Positions 1 through 54,207 of a stretch of DNA of 64,000 nucleotides are shown here, piece after piece. Under the pieces are notes generated by a model. It ran no database searches, was not told where the DNA came from, and saw only the letters and a list, made by a program, of their open reading frames with translations. This DNA comes from Apricaphanius iberus. Lineage: Eukaryota; Chordata; Actinopteri; Cyprinodontiformes; Aphaniidae. A program made the position numbers and the translations under genes. The stretch's first letter is position 1, and every line of letters starts with the position of its first letter. The stretch lies in assembly GCA_028564705.1 (NCBI GenBank), contig JAPXFQ010000256.1:2852001-2916000 (forward strand), written 5' to 3'.

Positions 1-736
1 AAACCTGTTTAGGTTTACAAAAGGTCCGGTTTGTCAAGAAGAGTGGGCAAAAAAAGTGCCATAAACCAGAAAAGAGAGGGCTCCAATTGATGAATGCAGC
101 TTGGTTTATGCTTGACGCATCTGTGACCTCCGCAAAGCTCCAAGAGGCCAAATTATGTCATTTCAGCAACCAAGCGGACTGGCAACTATCGGCGGAGGTT
201 CGTAAATACAGACATCTTTATGATTCGGTCCATAGATCACTGTGATCAACTGTGTTTTAAAGGACGAGTGGACCATCTCCTTTTTCGTCTTTGTTCCTAA
301 GTAAACAGCATAAAAGTTCTGCTTTGTTTAAGCTCACGGGTGTCGCCATATCTTGTAAACAACAGTGATTACTACTTCTACTATGGTGTAGTGTTGTATG
401 CATGCTGTAGAGACCTACGCCGCCCCCTACAGTCTTCAAGAATATTGGCTCTCAGCAGGGAAAAGCCGCAAAAAGTATAAACGCAGCTAGAAGGCATCTC
501 TGCCGGCGCATTTCCGCGCGGAATGTACATGCGTCAAGCATAAACCAAGCTTTAGTGCTGTGCACGGCACACTGATGTAAGCTAAGCTAATGCTAGATCT
601 ATGCAGCATTTTAACCAATAACTGATAAATTGTGATTTTTTGTCTTGTTTTAGATTTATAACCCCGTGGCGTTTTAAACATCCCGCTGGCAGAACGTTGT
701 CTACATCCAGGTTGAAATGCGCAGATCTTCTCTACC

Positions 737-740
<4 letters not shown>

Positions 741-781
<41 letters not shown>
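741..781. repeat. (AT)n microsatellite
   Basis: About 20 uninterrupted AT units. Confidence 0.97.
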
Positions 782-786
<5 letters not shown>

Positions 787-1059
787 TGAAAGCTAAATGT
801 CTTGTGACTCCAATGGCCTTTGCCAATCGAGGATGGAAATAAGACAGCAAGCACTTTTGGTGACCGTACCCCAAAAGAAATATAATGTCCGACTCACCAT
901 TCTTAGCCTCCTATAGGTGACAAAACCATGCCATCTCAAACAAAAATTTTTTTTTTTACATCCACAAGCGACTGATTCATCTGCTATGTCCACCGATAAA
1001 ATTGTTGGTCCCTCAAAAGTCTGAGGTCCATAAACGGGCAAGATCGGAAAAAAACTGAC

Positions 1060-1415
1060 TGGCCGTATGATTCACATCAGAGTCTCCAATGACACCAAAC
1101 AAGTCGCTAGATTTGTCATAAGCACTTTAATGACACTTGTTTGAACTCGATATTGGTATAAAAGACACCTGTCCACACCTTCAAACAGTCAGACTCTAAC
1201 CTCCAGCATGGCGAAGACCAGAGAGCTGTCTAAGAACACCAGGGATAAAATTGTAGACGTACACAAGACAAGGAAGAGCCAATCTACAACAGGCAAGCAG
1301 CTTGGTGAGAAGGGATCAACTGTTGGATTAATTATTAGAAATTGGAATAAATACAAGATCACTGACATTCTTCCTCGCCCTGGGGGTACAAGCAAGATCT
1401 CATCTCCTGGTTGAG
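1060..1415 (+). mobile_element. Tc1-like transposon, 5' fragment with transposase N-terminus
   Basis: From 1208 the + strand reads [49 protein letters not shown], then [11 protein letters not shown]. This is the N-terminal paired-like helix-turn-helix DNA-binding part of a Tc1 transposase. The upstream 'tataaaagacacctgtccac' leader is also typical of teleost Tc1 elements. The frame stops at 1412 and no DDE catalytic region follows, so this is a truncated, inactive copy. A TIR-like 'cagttgaagtgtac' at 1522 may be the remaining right end of the same copy after an internal deletion. Confidence 0.85.
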
Positions 1416-1547
1416 ATTAATTTTTGCTATTGCCAAACACTTTTTTTCTGCAAATACATTCACACAAACACATTCTTCTTCAAGAAAAAAAAAAAAACAT
1501 TTTTTTTCATTTCTATATCTCACAGTTGAAGTGTACCCAATATATAT

Positions 1548-3013
1548 CAGTGTTTCCCACACATAGACAAATGTGAGGCGGTGCACCACAGATTAAACTC
1601 CGACCGCCACATATTGCGTTCCGTACTTCGTTTTTACGCTATTTTACGCACACCTCCGCCTCTTTCTCAGACGGCTTGTCTCTGCGTGACAGCAGGGGAA
1701 TATTTCTGCAGGCGGAGAGTTTGCCCGATGTTTGGATTTAGTCCTCAGCCAAGCGCAAACGGGGTGGGATATTAAACTGTTTTTCCAGGTAAGGAGGAGG
1801 AAAGCGGGAGAAACCATAAGACACTGCAAACATGGGCATACTTGCCAACGCTCACGATTTTCCGGGGAGAGTCCCGAATTTCAGTGCCCCTCCCGAAAAT
1901 TTCCCGACATCTGATGGTGTCGCTTATAATGCACACTCCCTGTTTCTTATGCGAGAGGTATGGAGAATAACAGGTTTTATTTGCATTTTGCCAAGGAAGA
2001 TGCTATGGGGTACAGTTCCCTCATGACATGAAAATCTTTGAACAATGGTTGAAATAACAGTTTTCAATCCTAAATAGGTTACCCACTTGTTTTGTATACG
2101 TGATCAGGAAACCAATCAGCTCTCATTAGTGACACACGCTGCAGCAATGACCCGCACGTTTTTAGAATAGTCTTTATGTGACTGAAAGAAGCTTTAGTTT
2201 CAATTACTTTTTAAATCTTCAGTTATTTAGGATTAAAAACTGTTTCAAACAACCTCAACTCTTGTTTCCTTTTATTTCGAGTCAATTTTTAGAATTATTA
2301 ATAAGTGATAATTCCTAAAAGTTCAGTGGTGGTGAGCAGGGGCGTATCAAGGAGGTTATTAAAGAGGGGCTAAAAGGGGCCCAGGGTGGGTCTGGGATTT
2401 GTAGCACCAAAATAAAAGCAAAGATTTTCTTCTAGTGGGGACCCAATCTGAGCTGGTCACTATTTAGAGTTTTAACTGTTAAAGTCATTTTATTTTGCTA
2501 ATGTTTATGTGACAATGTAGTCTCAAACTTGCTTTTCAAATAGCAATTTAAACAATTAAAGTTATTGGTGAAAAATAAAAATAAAATCACAAAAACATTC
2601 CAACTTTTCACAAAAGCTTTTTCACAAAGAAGTGGATGGACTGTTTAGTTTAACTTACATTATTGTTGTGGAATGTTATTTTGTAAAATAAAGAAATACT
2701 GTTAAATTCTAGTTTAAAATTCAAGTATTTAAAATTATTAAATATTTCTTTTTTAACCTCCCCGGCCTGTTTGAATGTCTCCCTAATTCTGAGGTCTCAA
2801 GGTTGGCAAGAATGCTTTTAACACACAATCACAGATTAAAAAGTGCTATAAAACATTTTATTCTGAATATAATAGTTTCATAGTGTTGATGTTACTGTAG
2901 GTCCCGACCCTTGGCAAACAAACGATTGCGCAATCTTTAGAAAGTTAACTATAGTCACTAGCTTGCGGTAGCCTCACCACCACACATTGCTAGCAAATCT
3001 GTGGGAAACACTG
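1548..3013. mobile_element. hAT-like element with CAGTGTTTCCCAC termini
   Basis: The left end CAGTGTTTCCCACACA and the reverse complement of the right end CAGTGTTTCCCACAGA match at 15 of 16 positions. The flanks are AT-rich (atatatat / tatatagt), so the expected 8-bp duplication is not clear. No transposase is recognisable inside. A second element appears nested at about 1836-2816. Confidence 0.7.
1836..2816. mobile_element. Nested DNA element with TTGCCAAC termini
   Basis: The left end reads gcatacttgccaacgctcac and the right end, reversed, agcattcttgccaaccttga. These are imperfect inverted repeats sharing CTTGCCAAC. It lies inside the hAT-like element at 1548-3013. It is AT-rich with no coding content. 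Boundaries are approximate. Confidence 0.5.
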
Positions 3014-3777
3014 TATATAGTTTTGAAGGTTTTTTGCCTCATTGTATGTTGACAGGAAGTTGTTTTATGCTAAGCAGAAAAACCTCATCTTTCATATTTC
3101 ATAGGAAACTGGTTCAAATAGGGTTCAGAACTGAAATAATAGATATAACACATATATGATAATACAATGATTTCAAGTAATTGAAGAAAATTTTCTGTTT
3201 AACTAAATTAACTAAGTCACCAATCTAAATTATGCGTTTGAAAAAACGGTTTTAATGGTGCAAAAACAAGGCCGTTGCTGTTTTTTTACTAGCCTTAGAT
3301 TTAGCTCTAATAAGTCCATAGGGCCTCAAAAATCCACAATACATTTTGAAATAACTCAAGTAGCATCCTTCTGATTCTCCTTATTTCAGTCTGACACTCT
3401 GTTCTATCACTTGAAGAGTTTAAAAGAATGTTCCTATTTAATTCCATAGGCCAGAAAAGCCTCCTAGTTAATTGAAACCATTTAAAGCGGGGGCCTTTTT
3501 GAACTTCCAGGAGCCGATTCCAAAGTCAACACAGCTAGATCCAGCATCTATCTGACTGTGCAGCAGGCTACAGGCTGTGTTTGAGCCACCCCCCCGACTT
3601 TGCTGGGAAAGAGGGGGTGGAAGAAGGAATGTGACAGGCTCTCCAACAGAGGTTACCTGGGGTTACAGCAACGTGTGTCATAGAGACAAATAGATAATAA
3701 ATAGCCTAATAACACATTTGTCTACGTTTTAGACTTTTAAGCATTCATAATGAGCATTAGATGAACAAATACTGTAC

Positions 3778-44822
<41,045 letters not shown>

Positions 44823-46590
44823 CTGGAGAGACACAAGAGGAAAATGGTCAGATTAGTTTCATGTTTTCATGAGAATGTAATACAAAATATATTTTTTTCA
44901 TCATCACTACTAAAACTTCCGGATTTTAGGAACAGAAAGAATAACTGATGCCCGTGTTAAATTAGATTTTAGATAACATTTTCTACAAATCTTCATTAAA
45001 ATTGTGATATCATTACAGGATTCTATCATACAGCTCATACCAACCTGTATGTGTGCAGTAAAGTAAAAAACATAAAGTGATGGAGATGGAATAATGTTTC
45101 CCTTAAAATAACACTAAATGTACTTTTTTTTTAAACCCAGCAACATCTGGGATTAGGCATGTCAACTGAAGAAAAACAAAACACGTAAGTACCGTTTCCG
45201 TTTGGGTTAATCAGTTTAATGGAGTTCATAAATAAGCTAGCAAAACAGGTGAGAAGAAATCATTATTATAGCAAAGAGATGTATGTTCAAATAATCAATG
45301 AATTAACCTTTACAAAAGGCTGATCAAAACACTCAGACGTGATGATGTGTGGAATTTACCAAACAATCTATTGGTGTCAATTTTAATTACCGACATTGTT
45401 CTGCTATCAATAAAATCTGCACTACCCTGGGCTGTGTGAGCATAAAACCCACGGAGCTTGCTAACATTTAATCATTTCCACACAAGGCCCAAAATAACAT
45501 GGAACAATATAAACGACAACAGTCCCATATCTCTGGCTCCATGTCCTTCTAAACGCATTTCATCACAGAGTTGGTGACCACCTGGCCCACTTCACAGTAA
45601 ACGACACCGGACGCAGAGAGGCTGGATGATAAAGTTTGCTATTGTTGTGCCCTCGGTTATGGTTCCTGATGGAAAAAAGGCATTAGGGAGGGATCTGCAA
45701 CTGCTGCCAATGTTCTCTCACAAATGTTTGACAGATTTGATCTATGTTGACAGAGTCAGCATTTCCCTCATTTGTGGAAAACTATTCAGGACACTTCCTG
45801 GTTTACATGCTCCCAGCATGGCAAGGACAACCTGGATTGGCTGAAAGTTCACCAAGGTTAGCATCTTAGATAAACTGATATAGTACATTTTGGGTTTTTT
45901 TTTTTTTTTAAGTATTTGGAAAAAACCCTAACTTAAAACTCCTGTTTCTCCAAACAAAAGTTCTTGTGGTTAGTAAATGATGTCTCCATAGAAACATGTC
46001 CTCAGTGTTTCCAGCTACTGCGTTGCATTTCTCCATTCTGGTTCATCTTTGATCCCACCCTAGCTAAACATCATCTGGCTGCCCGGGCTTCACACAACCT
46101 CCAGTGTTGAACAAGAGGATGTTCTCCCACTGTGAAACAGGGAAATGCCTGCTGAAATAAAACAAACGGGTCACTCATTGCTCAACAATCTCTCCCTCTC
46201 AGTTTTTCCTCAGAGTCACCGCTGAGTCCGCCAACATCTGGGCCAACCTGCAGAGACCGCAGATATGGGGGAGGGCCGCTCCTGCAGAGCAACAACTCCC
46301 TCTGCCATGCCAGGTAGGAAACACCTGACTGACGCAGGAAGAACATAAGTCAAAATTCAAGAGAACAACCATGGAGAAACAAAAATGTGTTTTTCATGTC
46401 AAAAATTCATGCGCTACACTGTCATTTATAGTCCCAGTTTAGACCATCTATGGCATTTATGAAAGGATGGATGGACAAAGGAATAGATGGACAATAACAA
46501 CAATAATCGATTGCATTTATATAGCGCTTTACAATTCAATTTGTCAGTCACTCACACACTGGTGGAAGCAGGCTAAATTTTTAGCCACTG

Positions 46591-46633
46591 TTATGTTATG
46601 TTATGTTATGTGATGGATGGATGGATGGATGGA
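46591..46633. repeat. (TTATG)4 followed by (GGAT)n
   Basis: Four TTATG units at 46591-46610, then about five GGAT units at 46612-46633. Confidence 0.9.
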
Positions 46634-49600
46634 ATGTGACAGCAGAGCGTCTCTAGTGTTTTACATGGACTATAGAAGCTGCTATAGTGTCAGCTTCACT
46701 GGGTTTAACAAGGAAAAAAACTTAGATTAGAAAACCTTACAATCGGATACTTGTGCTTCTGTAAACATCAAAATACACAGGAGTAACAGTAGCCTGGGTC
46801 CATAACCATCACTGGCACCAATATTTATGCAGGATATATAAACCATGTTACCAAATATGCTTTTACCAGATCTTGACAACTTAAATTGTGACAGTAAATA
46901 GTTGGACATTTTCAAGTGAGACCCCAGGCCCCATCGTTTTACTGGTTTGGCTTTACAATCCTCTCCAGCTCTTGGCAGAGAGCTTTGAATGTTCCTTGGA
47001 AAACAATTTTCATCTTTTTTATTTATTTATTTTGGGCATTAACTGCCTCGTCATTTCTATTAAGAAGGCTGGCTCTGTCAAACAACCTGGGTAAAGGACC
47101 CCTCTGTTATTGCACAAAGACCCGCTGGTACCACCCGCTCCAATACCAAGATCGCACAATACCACACACTGTTGCTATATTGTATTCCATAGCCATCATG
47201 AGAGAAAAACATTTACGTTTATTTGGCCTGAAGTTGATTTTAACTGTAAAATTAGTAAATGATTACGAATGATCTGATAAAGTATTTCCACAGTTTGAAA
47301 GATACACATTTAGCCATTTTAAAAGCACAAACTTTGACACATTTTCAAAGGAGTTTAGCTGATAACCTAAAGTAAGTTATATAGAAATCATAGAAGTCAG
47401 TATGATATGAGAAAGGCTTTTTGAAAAGGAATACTTAAGGTACCACCCGGGATTATTTCTCTTTTAATTAACCACACATTTTCCTTTCACGTTGAACTAA
47501 CAGGAAGTAGGAACACAACATTCAGCATATTTTACTCAAAAGCAGACTTGGGCACACCCACTCATTAAAGTTGACTAAATACAGCAAGTATTTTTGAAGA
47601 GAGACCCATATACGGTTCATGATGCTTTGACTAGATTTTTTTCCTGGACAAAAGCAGAAAAATGGTTATCCTGTAAAATCTAGGAAACCGTAAACATTTC
47701 TTTAGACCAACATAATTAAAAGATCATTCTTTAAATAGGAATTTCTTCAACAATCACTAATTTGTTCACTTAATTTGCATTTCGAATGTTTAGTTCATTT
47801 ACGATGGAAAACATTGAAAATTGTAATACATTTCAGGTAGACTCTCTAAAATCTACTTGACAGTTTTGGTCCTGTGGCAGTTTAGGTGGACAGTCTTGCA
47901 GTTCTGTCACTTTCCAAACATACTTTTACGAGGACTTCTAAAGGTAATTGTGTTACACTGCATTTTATTTAAGGGGGACCCAGAGAAAAATATTTATCCT
48001 TGCATTTCCTCTAAACAGTTATTTACTACATTTTGTCGGTCCAGCACAGAAAATCCCACATAAAAACAAATTCAAGTTTGTGGTTGTAACATAACAAAAA
48101 TGTAAAAAAGTTCAAGGCGTAAGGCCTTGTTTTTTTTCTATTCAAGGCACTGGAATTGTCAATTACACAAGCTGAGCTGAGATGTAGGCCATAGAGAGGA
48201 GGGGGGGGGAATGAGTGGCTGCACGCTGACTCAGGAGCTACACTTAAAGCAGCCACATAAGAAATGTCTTTCATCTCAGAGCCAGGAGCCCACAGGCCCC
48301 TCTCTACAACTTAGTTCATGTACAAACATAGATGCAAACAAATATGCACATGCAAAGTGCAGGCTGCACCTGGCATCTGCTCTTTAGACAGCTTAGCAGA
48401 CTCTAAATATTATTTTAGTAAAAAGGGGAAGCAATGACCACCCTGACCACGAGGAAGTTTGTTTAATTTCTGTCTGCTTTCCACTGGGGGCAAGTGTGGA
48501 AACACTGAGCCAATATATCAATATGAAGAATCAAGATAAAAAAACACTCATGACAGGAATAGCCTGTTGTTTAAATTCCAGCCCAGATTTACTTTAGGAT
48601 CAGTGTGTGGGTTTTCCCTTTCTTTTAAATGGCACGCCGCATCCCTTTCCACAGAAGAAGACATTAAAAATACCACAGTTTGCTCATACATCTTAGTTCA
48701 TTAGCAAAACATACAGGCTCACCTAAACACAGCAACCGTTGCTACGACAAGGTGCTGAAGGAACCAATGGTAACCCTTGGGAAGCTCGACTAACGAATGT
48801 TTAGCATGACTGGTATTCTCTGTTTTCCAGGTTTTGCAACGGAAAAGGCTGGCATGTCATTCATGCTATGTGGGGGAATTGATCTGCACACAAACAGCAT
48901 GAAAAAATTTTTAGCACACTGGAAGATTTCCACATGTCGTGTACGGCACGAGGGCACGTGTTAAGCAGCCGGGTGTTCTGATGCAGTGGAACTGGAAAAA
49001 CGGGAGATCCGCCACCTAATTTCCACAGCCAGACTCGTTTAACCCAAAAGCAAAGAGCTGCTCGGCTGACCCATCTCGCTCCATACCCACAGAGTGGAGT
49101 CAGAGATGATCAGTGTGAAACTGAGCAACCACGGGCGAGGGTGATCGCTCACCGGAACGGCCCTGGGTGTGTTCATGAGAACTCATGGCCGCGCATTAGT
49201 CAAACAGCTATTATATCTAATACACGAGCATGGCTGGTGTATGTGACTCAGTGCTGGGTGGAACAAGGTTCGGTGTGTGTAAAAAGAAAAAACATATACA
49301 TCATAACCTTAAATAAACCACTTGATCTGAAGTAAGCATTGCCACAAGACACGGTTTGAATGTGTGCAAAGACAAATAAGAGTTGCATGCTTGTGTTCAA
49401 AGGACGATTTATGCAGGGTAAGTACAGAGTGTTCAGTGGATATTGACACCGCCGCAGTTTCGGCGGATAAATGTACGTGAAGCAATGTTACTGATTACTG
49501 TAATTGTTTTTTGACTGATTAAACATTTAAGTTGTTAAATCATACCGGACAAAATAACGACTAGAGGATGGCGGGACCACAGGTGAACGCAATGTAAACA

Positions 49601-50179
49601 TCCGGGTTAACAGAACAGTCAATACGGGTCAAAGGACATGCAAAATTGTGGAGCAGTACGTCTGATTTCATGCCTATTATGCGATTGTTTGCTATGCAGT
49701 ATTTACTACATTAACGGGCGAGTAATAGTTGCTACGTAGCATACAGATTAAATAGTAAGGATTTGGATGCAGGGAATGTCAAAGGCCGTTTCTGTACACA
49801 GGAGGCCTTTTCTGTATAAACGGTAATTGTTTCCATTAAATTGCCCTTTGAAATGGCCCTCTGCAACATATTTAGCTTGTACTTTTAAATATATAAATAA
49901 TGTTGCAACATTGTATGTTTAGAATTGGTGCAATAAAAAAATATATATTTTACAGGACTGGATGAATGATCGTGATTAATAATTGTGATAATCATATTGA
50001 TCAAAATAATTGTGATTATTATTTTGGTCATAATCGTGCAGCCCTTGAGGATATTGATGGATGAAGAGCAAGGTGGACAAAATGAACACTTAGGCTTTTT
50101 TAACTCACGGGAGTAAATAAATGTAAATGAAAGTATGAAAGTAGGTAGAAAAAAAAAAAAAAAGAACAGATGTGTTTTA

Positions 50180-50784
50180 GGCCGTTTTCACATGTGTGGC
50201 CGTACCAGAAAACAGCCAGAGAAAATGCTAATTTTTTCTGTTCACATGGCACGGATCTCTGCCGTATTTGAATCCAGTGTTTTACTACAAATAAACAGCA
50301 GGTGGCGGTATACAAATAAGTCTGTAGTTCTCCAACAAACAAGGGAGTGAGAAGTACCGACGTCATAAAACGAGCGACAGGCTAGAATGTAAACAAACTG
50401 GTCTACTGGTCAGCTGCTACCTGAAGTCATCTACAGGGTGAGTGTTGTAGTAAACCCGCCGTTTTGTAACCTGCTGTGTTGCTGTGGGATGCTTGAATCG
50501 CGTTGTTTTGGTATTTGTATGGTCGCGAGGTGATTCTGTAATTTCGGCCGGCGGTGTCGTCATTTCCGCGTGGAGCGCGTCTATTGTCTTGAGTACGGCC
50601 AGAGTACGGGTTGTGTTCACATGATACGTGGCCGCTCGTACCTGGACTCGGATACTACCTCCAAGGCAGGTCTCTCTGGCCGTATTCTGGCACGGTACAG
50701 TCTGTGTTCACATGGTACGAAATAAGTGGATTTTGACCAAATACCGTACCCGAGTACGGACTCCCGTACCATGTGAAAGCGCCC
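50180..50784. mobile_element. Harbinger-like MITE with TTA target duplication
   Basis: The left end GGCCGTTTTCACATG and the reversed right end GGGCGCTTTCACATG match at 13 of 15 positions, with TTA directly outside each end (50177-50179, 50785-50787). A TWA duplication is the mark of PIF/Harbinger elements. The 605-bp body carries further copies of the end motif (ttcacatgg/atacg at about 50232, 50617 and 50705). No transposase is seen. Confidence 0.75.
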
Positions 50785-50830
50785 TTAGTTTAGCGGTGCT
50801 CCTGCCCCTTTAAAAAATGAGTTTCCTCGA

Positions 50831-50856
50831 GTCACATGACTATACAGTCATGTGAC
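50831..50856. repeat. Perfect 11-bp inverted repeat with 4-nt loop
   Basis: GTCACATGACT, loop atac, AGTCATGTGAC. Each arm holds a TCACATGA-type E-box. Confidence 0.9.
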
Positions 50857-51249
50857 ATCCAGAGCAGGGAGCACTGCTAATGAAGCTGATGTGTAACTCT
50901 ATTTAGCAAGGGTTTAGGCTCGTCTACCGACTTTTTTCAGAAAAACGCGACTAGCAACAAATAAAGTGACTTTTTATGGTGTTATTGGATACTTAGACTC
51001 TAAAGTGGAGCACGTATGTTTGTTACTGCAGCAACGGAGCTACAGCCAAACCAGAGCGTTTCTAGCCCAACAGCTCCGCCCGCACAGGTCTGGCTCAGGC
51101 GGAGCAGAGATTATCCCTGCCGTGTTACTGCTTGAAGCCGCCGTCTATTAACACCTGTGCTCCGATATTAAACATTTTCTAAAAGAAAAGACTGCATACT
51201 AAAAATCACCAATTTCACTCATCCCCCGTCACCTTCTCACCTCATCTGG

Positions 51250-51386
51250 TCTGTCTAATCACTTCTGAGTTTCATTTGGGGGGGAGGGGGGATTGACGCA
51301 GTCATTGTTATCATCTACTTGCCGTTTTTGAGGTTAAACGCTCAATATACCGTGATATTAATTTTAGCTCATATCGACCAGCCCTA
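51250..51386. mobile_element. Right end of a hAT-type MITE
   Basis: Ends in 'catatcgaccagcccta', with cgtgatatta and atatcg words before it. The left end was not identified. Confidence 0.4.
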
Positions 51387-52364
51387 GTGCAGGAAACATT
51401 TTATTGAGTGTTTCTGACATCTGTAGTACCATAAGAGCAGTAGACTTATAGATATACTGATATCTATATCAATCAGCACATTATCTTCATGAATTTCTCC
51501 TTTTTCTTCTGTTAAACTTTTTTTTCTCTAAAACATCAGTTTGAGTGTTTATTTATGCCAAATATGGTCTTATTCCAGTCATTGATGGGAAAAATGAATA
51601 ATTGTAAGTTTTAAATATTTGTTTCGTGTTTTTAAAAGCCCAAATTATCTATTATCTATCTATCTATTAGTATCTATTATCTATCTCATATCTGTCTGTC
51701 GATTAAGCTGCGTAGAAATTCCATTCAGTTCAAAAATACTTTATTAAATGTTGCTGTATCTCATTTCGTCCAAGGCTCTTCGAGGAGTCGCCTTGGATGT
51801 TGATGCTATGGACAGGAAAAATCAGCAGTAGCATTCAGTTTTGCAACAAATCTCAAGAGGCCTCTGAGTGAAGGTTGTTGCTATATACCATAACATGTTA
51901 ACAGCTCAATTTCCTGGCAGTGGGGATGACACTATATAGAAACCTATCCTGGATGACATCATGCATGAATGTATGATTGTAGTGAAATGATTTTACTTGT
52001 AAAGTGCCTTGTAATGACAATTGTTGAAAATCAGTGCTATATAAATTAACTGAACTGAATCATCAGCTGTCCGTAAACGCAGTTAATCCCCTCATTTCCT
52101 TTTGCCACTCCTATTTTAATCTCTGTCTGCACGGAAAGTGGAAAAGCCGGGCGGAGACACGGTGTTGGGGATAAGACATGTCATAGATTAATAACAGACC
52201 AACGATATGCTGCCTGCACAGAGGAAGATATACTCACATCAGCATGTTAAATGCTTGAAAACGAAAATGACCCCAGCAGCAGGACCTACTTTCTGACAAA
52301 TCTGGCTAATCTGACCAATTGAAACTCATGCACCTTTAGGGATTTTTTTATGTTTCAGTTACTA

Positions 52365-52435
52365 TGTTTATTCAATGTATTTATATAGTGCAGATTCACA
52401 ACAGAGGTAATCTGAAGGCACTTTACAAGAAAGCG
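52365..52435 (+). mobile_element. LINE 3'-tail fragment
   Basis: gtatttatatagtgcagattcacaacagaggtaatctgaaggcactttac-type text (given in parts: tttatatag, ttcacaacag, aaggcactttaca) parallels 32066-32120 in the L2-type LINE, so it is a short antisense tail fragment of the same group. Confidence 0.6.
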
Positions 52436-52960
52436 CCTTGGGATGCACTAAATGACACCCAGACTTTAATATAGTTATTTTCAAATAAATTTACTCAATC
52501 CTACATTGTTTGCATTTGGTTTTTTTTGTAATTACTTTTTTATTCTGATGGCATTGTATCGGAGTTATTTTTTGTGTGTTGTGTTGTTTGTTTTATGTGA
52601 CTACAGATAGATATTAGCATTTTGTTAAATTTGGTACAGTTACGGCAATATTGTACATTCATTAATAGTCAAACAAAACAATTTCAAACTTACAACTAAT
52701 TCAAGTAGCAGTTATCTGACCATTTGGGGGCATTCAGATATTTAAATTTCTCTCCCAAAAAGCATTATAAAAAATAAGAAAAATGTAAAACACAGTACTG
52801 CTTAACACTATTGCTGTGTGTGTCATTGTCTTGCAGGTGACAAGTCAGTCTTACTTCATCATGATTAAGACACATTTAAATGGGCAGATGAAGTTGATGT
52901 CAGCAGGAATCAAATTAAAGCCAACTTCAAATAATATAATAGTAGTAAATACATTAGGAA

Positions 52961-53060
52961 TAGGGGTGAAACGGTACAGGTAGCCCATAGTACGGTCCAT
53001 ACCTCGGTACTTGGGCCACGGTCCACGGTACAGTTCGGTACATGTTTTGTGCAGAAAGAG
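52961..53060. mobile_element. Left end of hAT-type MITE, TAGGGGTGAAACGGTAC
   Basis: Starts taggggtgaaacggtacagg, followed by repeated cggtac/ggtccac words, a pattern shared by a widespread fish repeat. The right end was not found before 53567. Confidence 0.5.
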
Positions 53061-53566
53061 ACTGCTTTTTTAAATCCCAAAACATACATTTAATTTTTTT
53101 GGGAACAAGCAGAATGTCACAGTTAACTTAATCCACCCACAGTTACAGGTCTGGGCAGGTAAAAACCATGAGAATACAACATAAACGTGCTGTACGTCTC
53201 TCTGGGATTATGGTTCACACACAGGGCCGCAGTAACAGGATGTTTTCTATATTTTACCGGTTCTTTAAACAAGAGTGCATCTGACCACACTGACACAGGT
53301 GGCGGATAAATATTGTTCGTGTACCCGCTGCTCAAAGGGCATTTGTGTGTGCATCAATGAATGGAGCGCAGCACATCTCCTCTTTGCTTCGCGCTCCGGC
53401 ATACCGCAAAGAGGAGATGAACCCAGCGCAACCCGGCGCCCCTGAATGCTGGAGCCCGCCCGAGCAGAAAGCACTGAAGTCGGTAAAATTTTTTAGCAGC
53501 GCCTCACACCAGGACTGATTTCCGAAAAACGCGCAACCGACCTTTGTACATTTTTTGCTCCTCCTG

Positions 53567-53820
53567 TAGGGTTGGGCACCAAGAACCGGTTCCTAACATT
53601 CGGTTCTGGAACCATTAAGAAGATGTTTGAATTTTGATGCTTTTTTTCGGTTCCTAAATGGCCGCAGTGTGAGCAAACAAAATAGTACGGGCCACGCTCT
53701 AGTTTGTTTCTAGTTTGTTTCTACTGCCTCAAAGAATCAGAATTGAGAACCTTTTAGAGCAGGAATCGATACTGAGAATCGGAATTGGAATCTTTAAAAT
53801 GCAAACGATCCCCAACCCTA
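53567..53820. mobile_element. MITE with TAGGGTTGGG termini
   Basis: The left end TAGGGTTGGGCACCAAG and the reversed right end TAGGGTTGGGGATCG form inverted repeats. The 254-bp body is rich in ggttc/gaatc words and has no coding content. The same terminal type as 40082-41367. No matching 8-bp flanks. Confidence 0.7.
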
Positions 53821-54130
53821 ATGGAGTGTAATAGAAACATACAGTTTTTCCTTTACAGTTGCACTCATCACTAAACTGAAGCTTGGCTTTATTTATTTCT
53901 TATTTATTGTGATCATATTTTACATGTGAATACTTAAACCCGTTTATTACACCAGGAATAGGTGTTTCACTTTGTTTTTGTGCCATTAGTTATATGCATA
54001 TCAAATAGTTTGAATACTTTAATTTGGACATCTTTGTTGACATTTTATTTTGAAGGACCCAATAAATTTGAAAGATTACTGTAAGGAAAAAAAAAAAAAA
54101 AATTAACTTGCTTAAAAATGAAGATAAAAA

Positions 54131-54207
54131 GATTTTGGGATGGTGTTAGAGCGGGTGAGTGTCCAAAGATTTCACCCGCACCCGCTCTCTAACCCCATCC
54201 CAAAATC
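54131..54207. repeat. Long imperfect hairpin
   Basis: The left arm 54131-54157 and right arm 54179-54207 pair over about 27 bp, with one mismatch and a 2-nt bulge. The loop is 21 nt. Confidence 0.85.

Larger units (their letters stand above)
1..3777 (-). other. MRCK intron (3' side), repeat-rich
   Basis: No coding exon seen. It contains an (AT)n tract at 741-781, a 5' fragment of a Tc1-type transposon at about 1060-1415 and a hAT-like element at 1548-3013. The remaining 3014-3777 shows nothing recognisable. Confidence 0.6.

Noticed and set aside
49500..51250. Possible promoter or CpG-rich first exon
   Set aside because: The GC-richer stretches coincide with MITE-like elements, and no MRCK N-terminal coding or splice donor fits.
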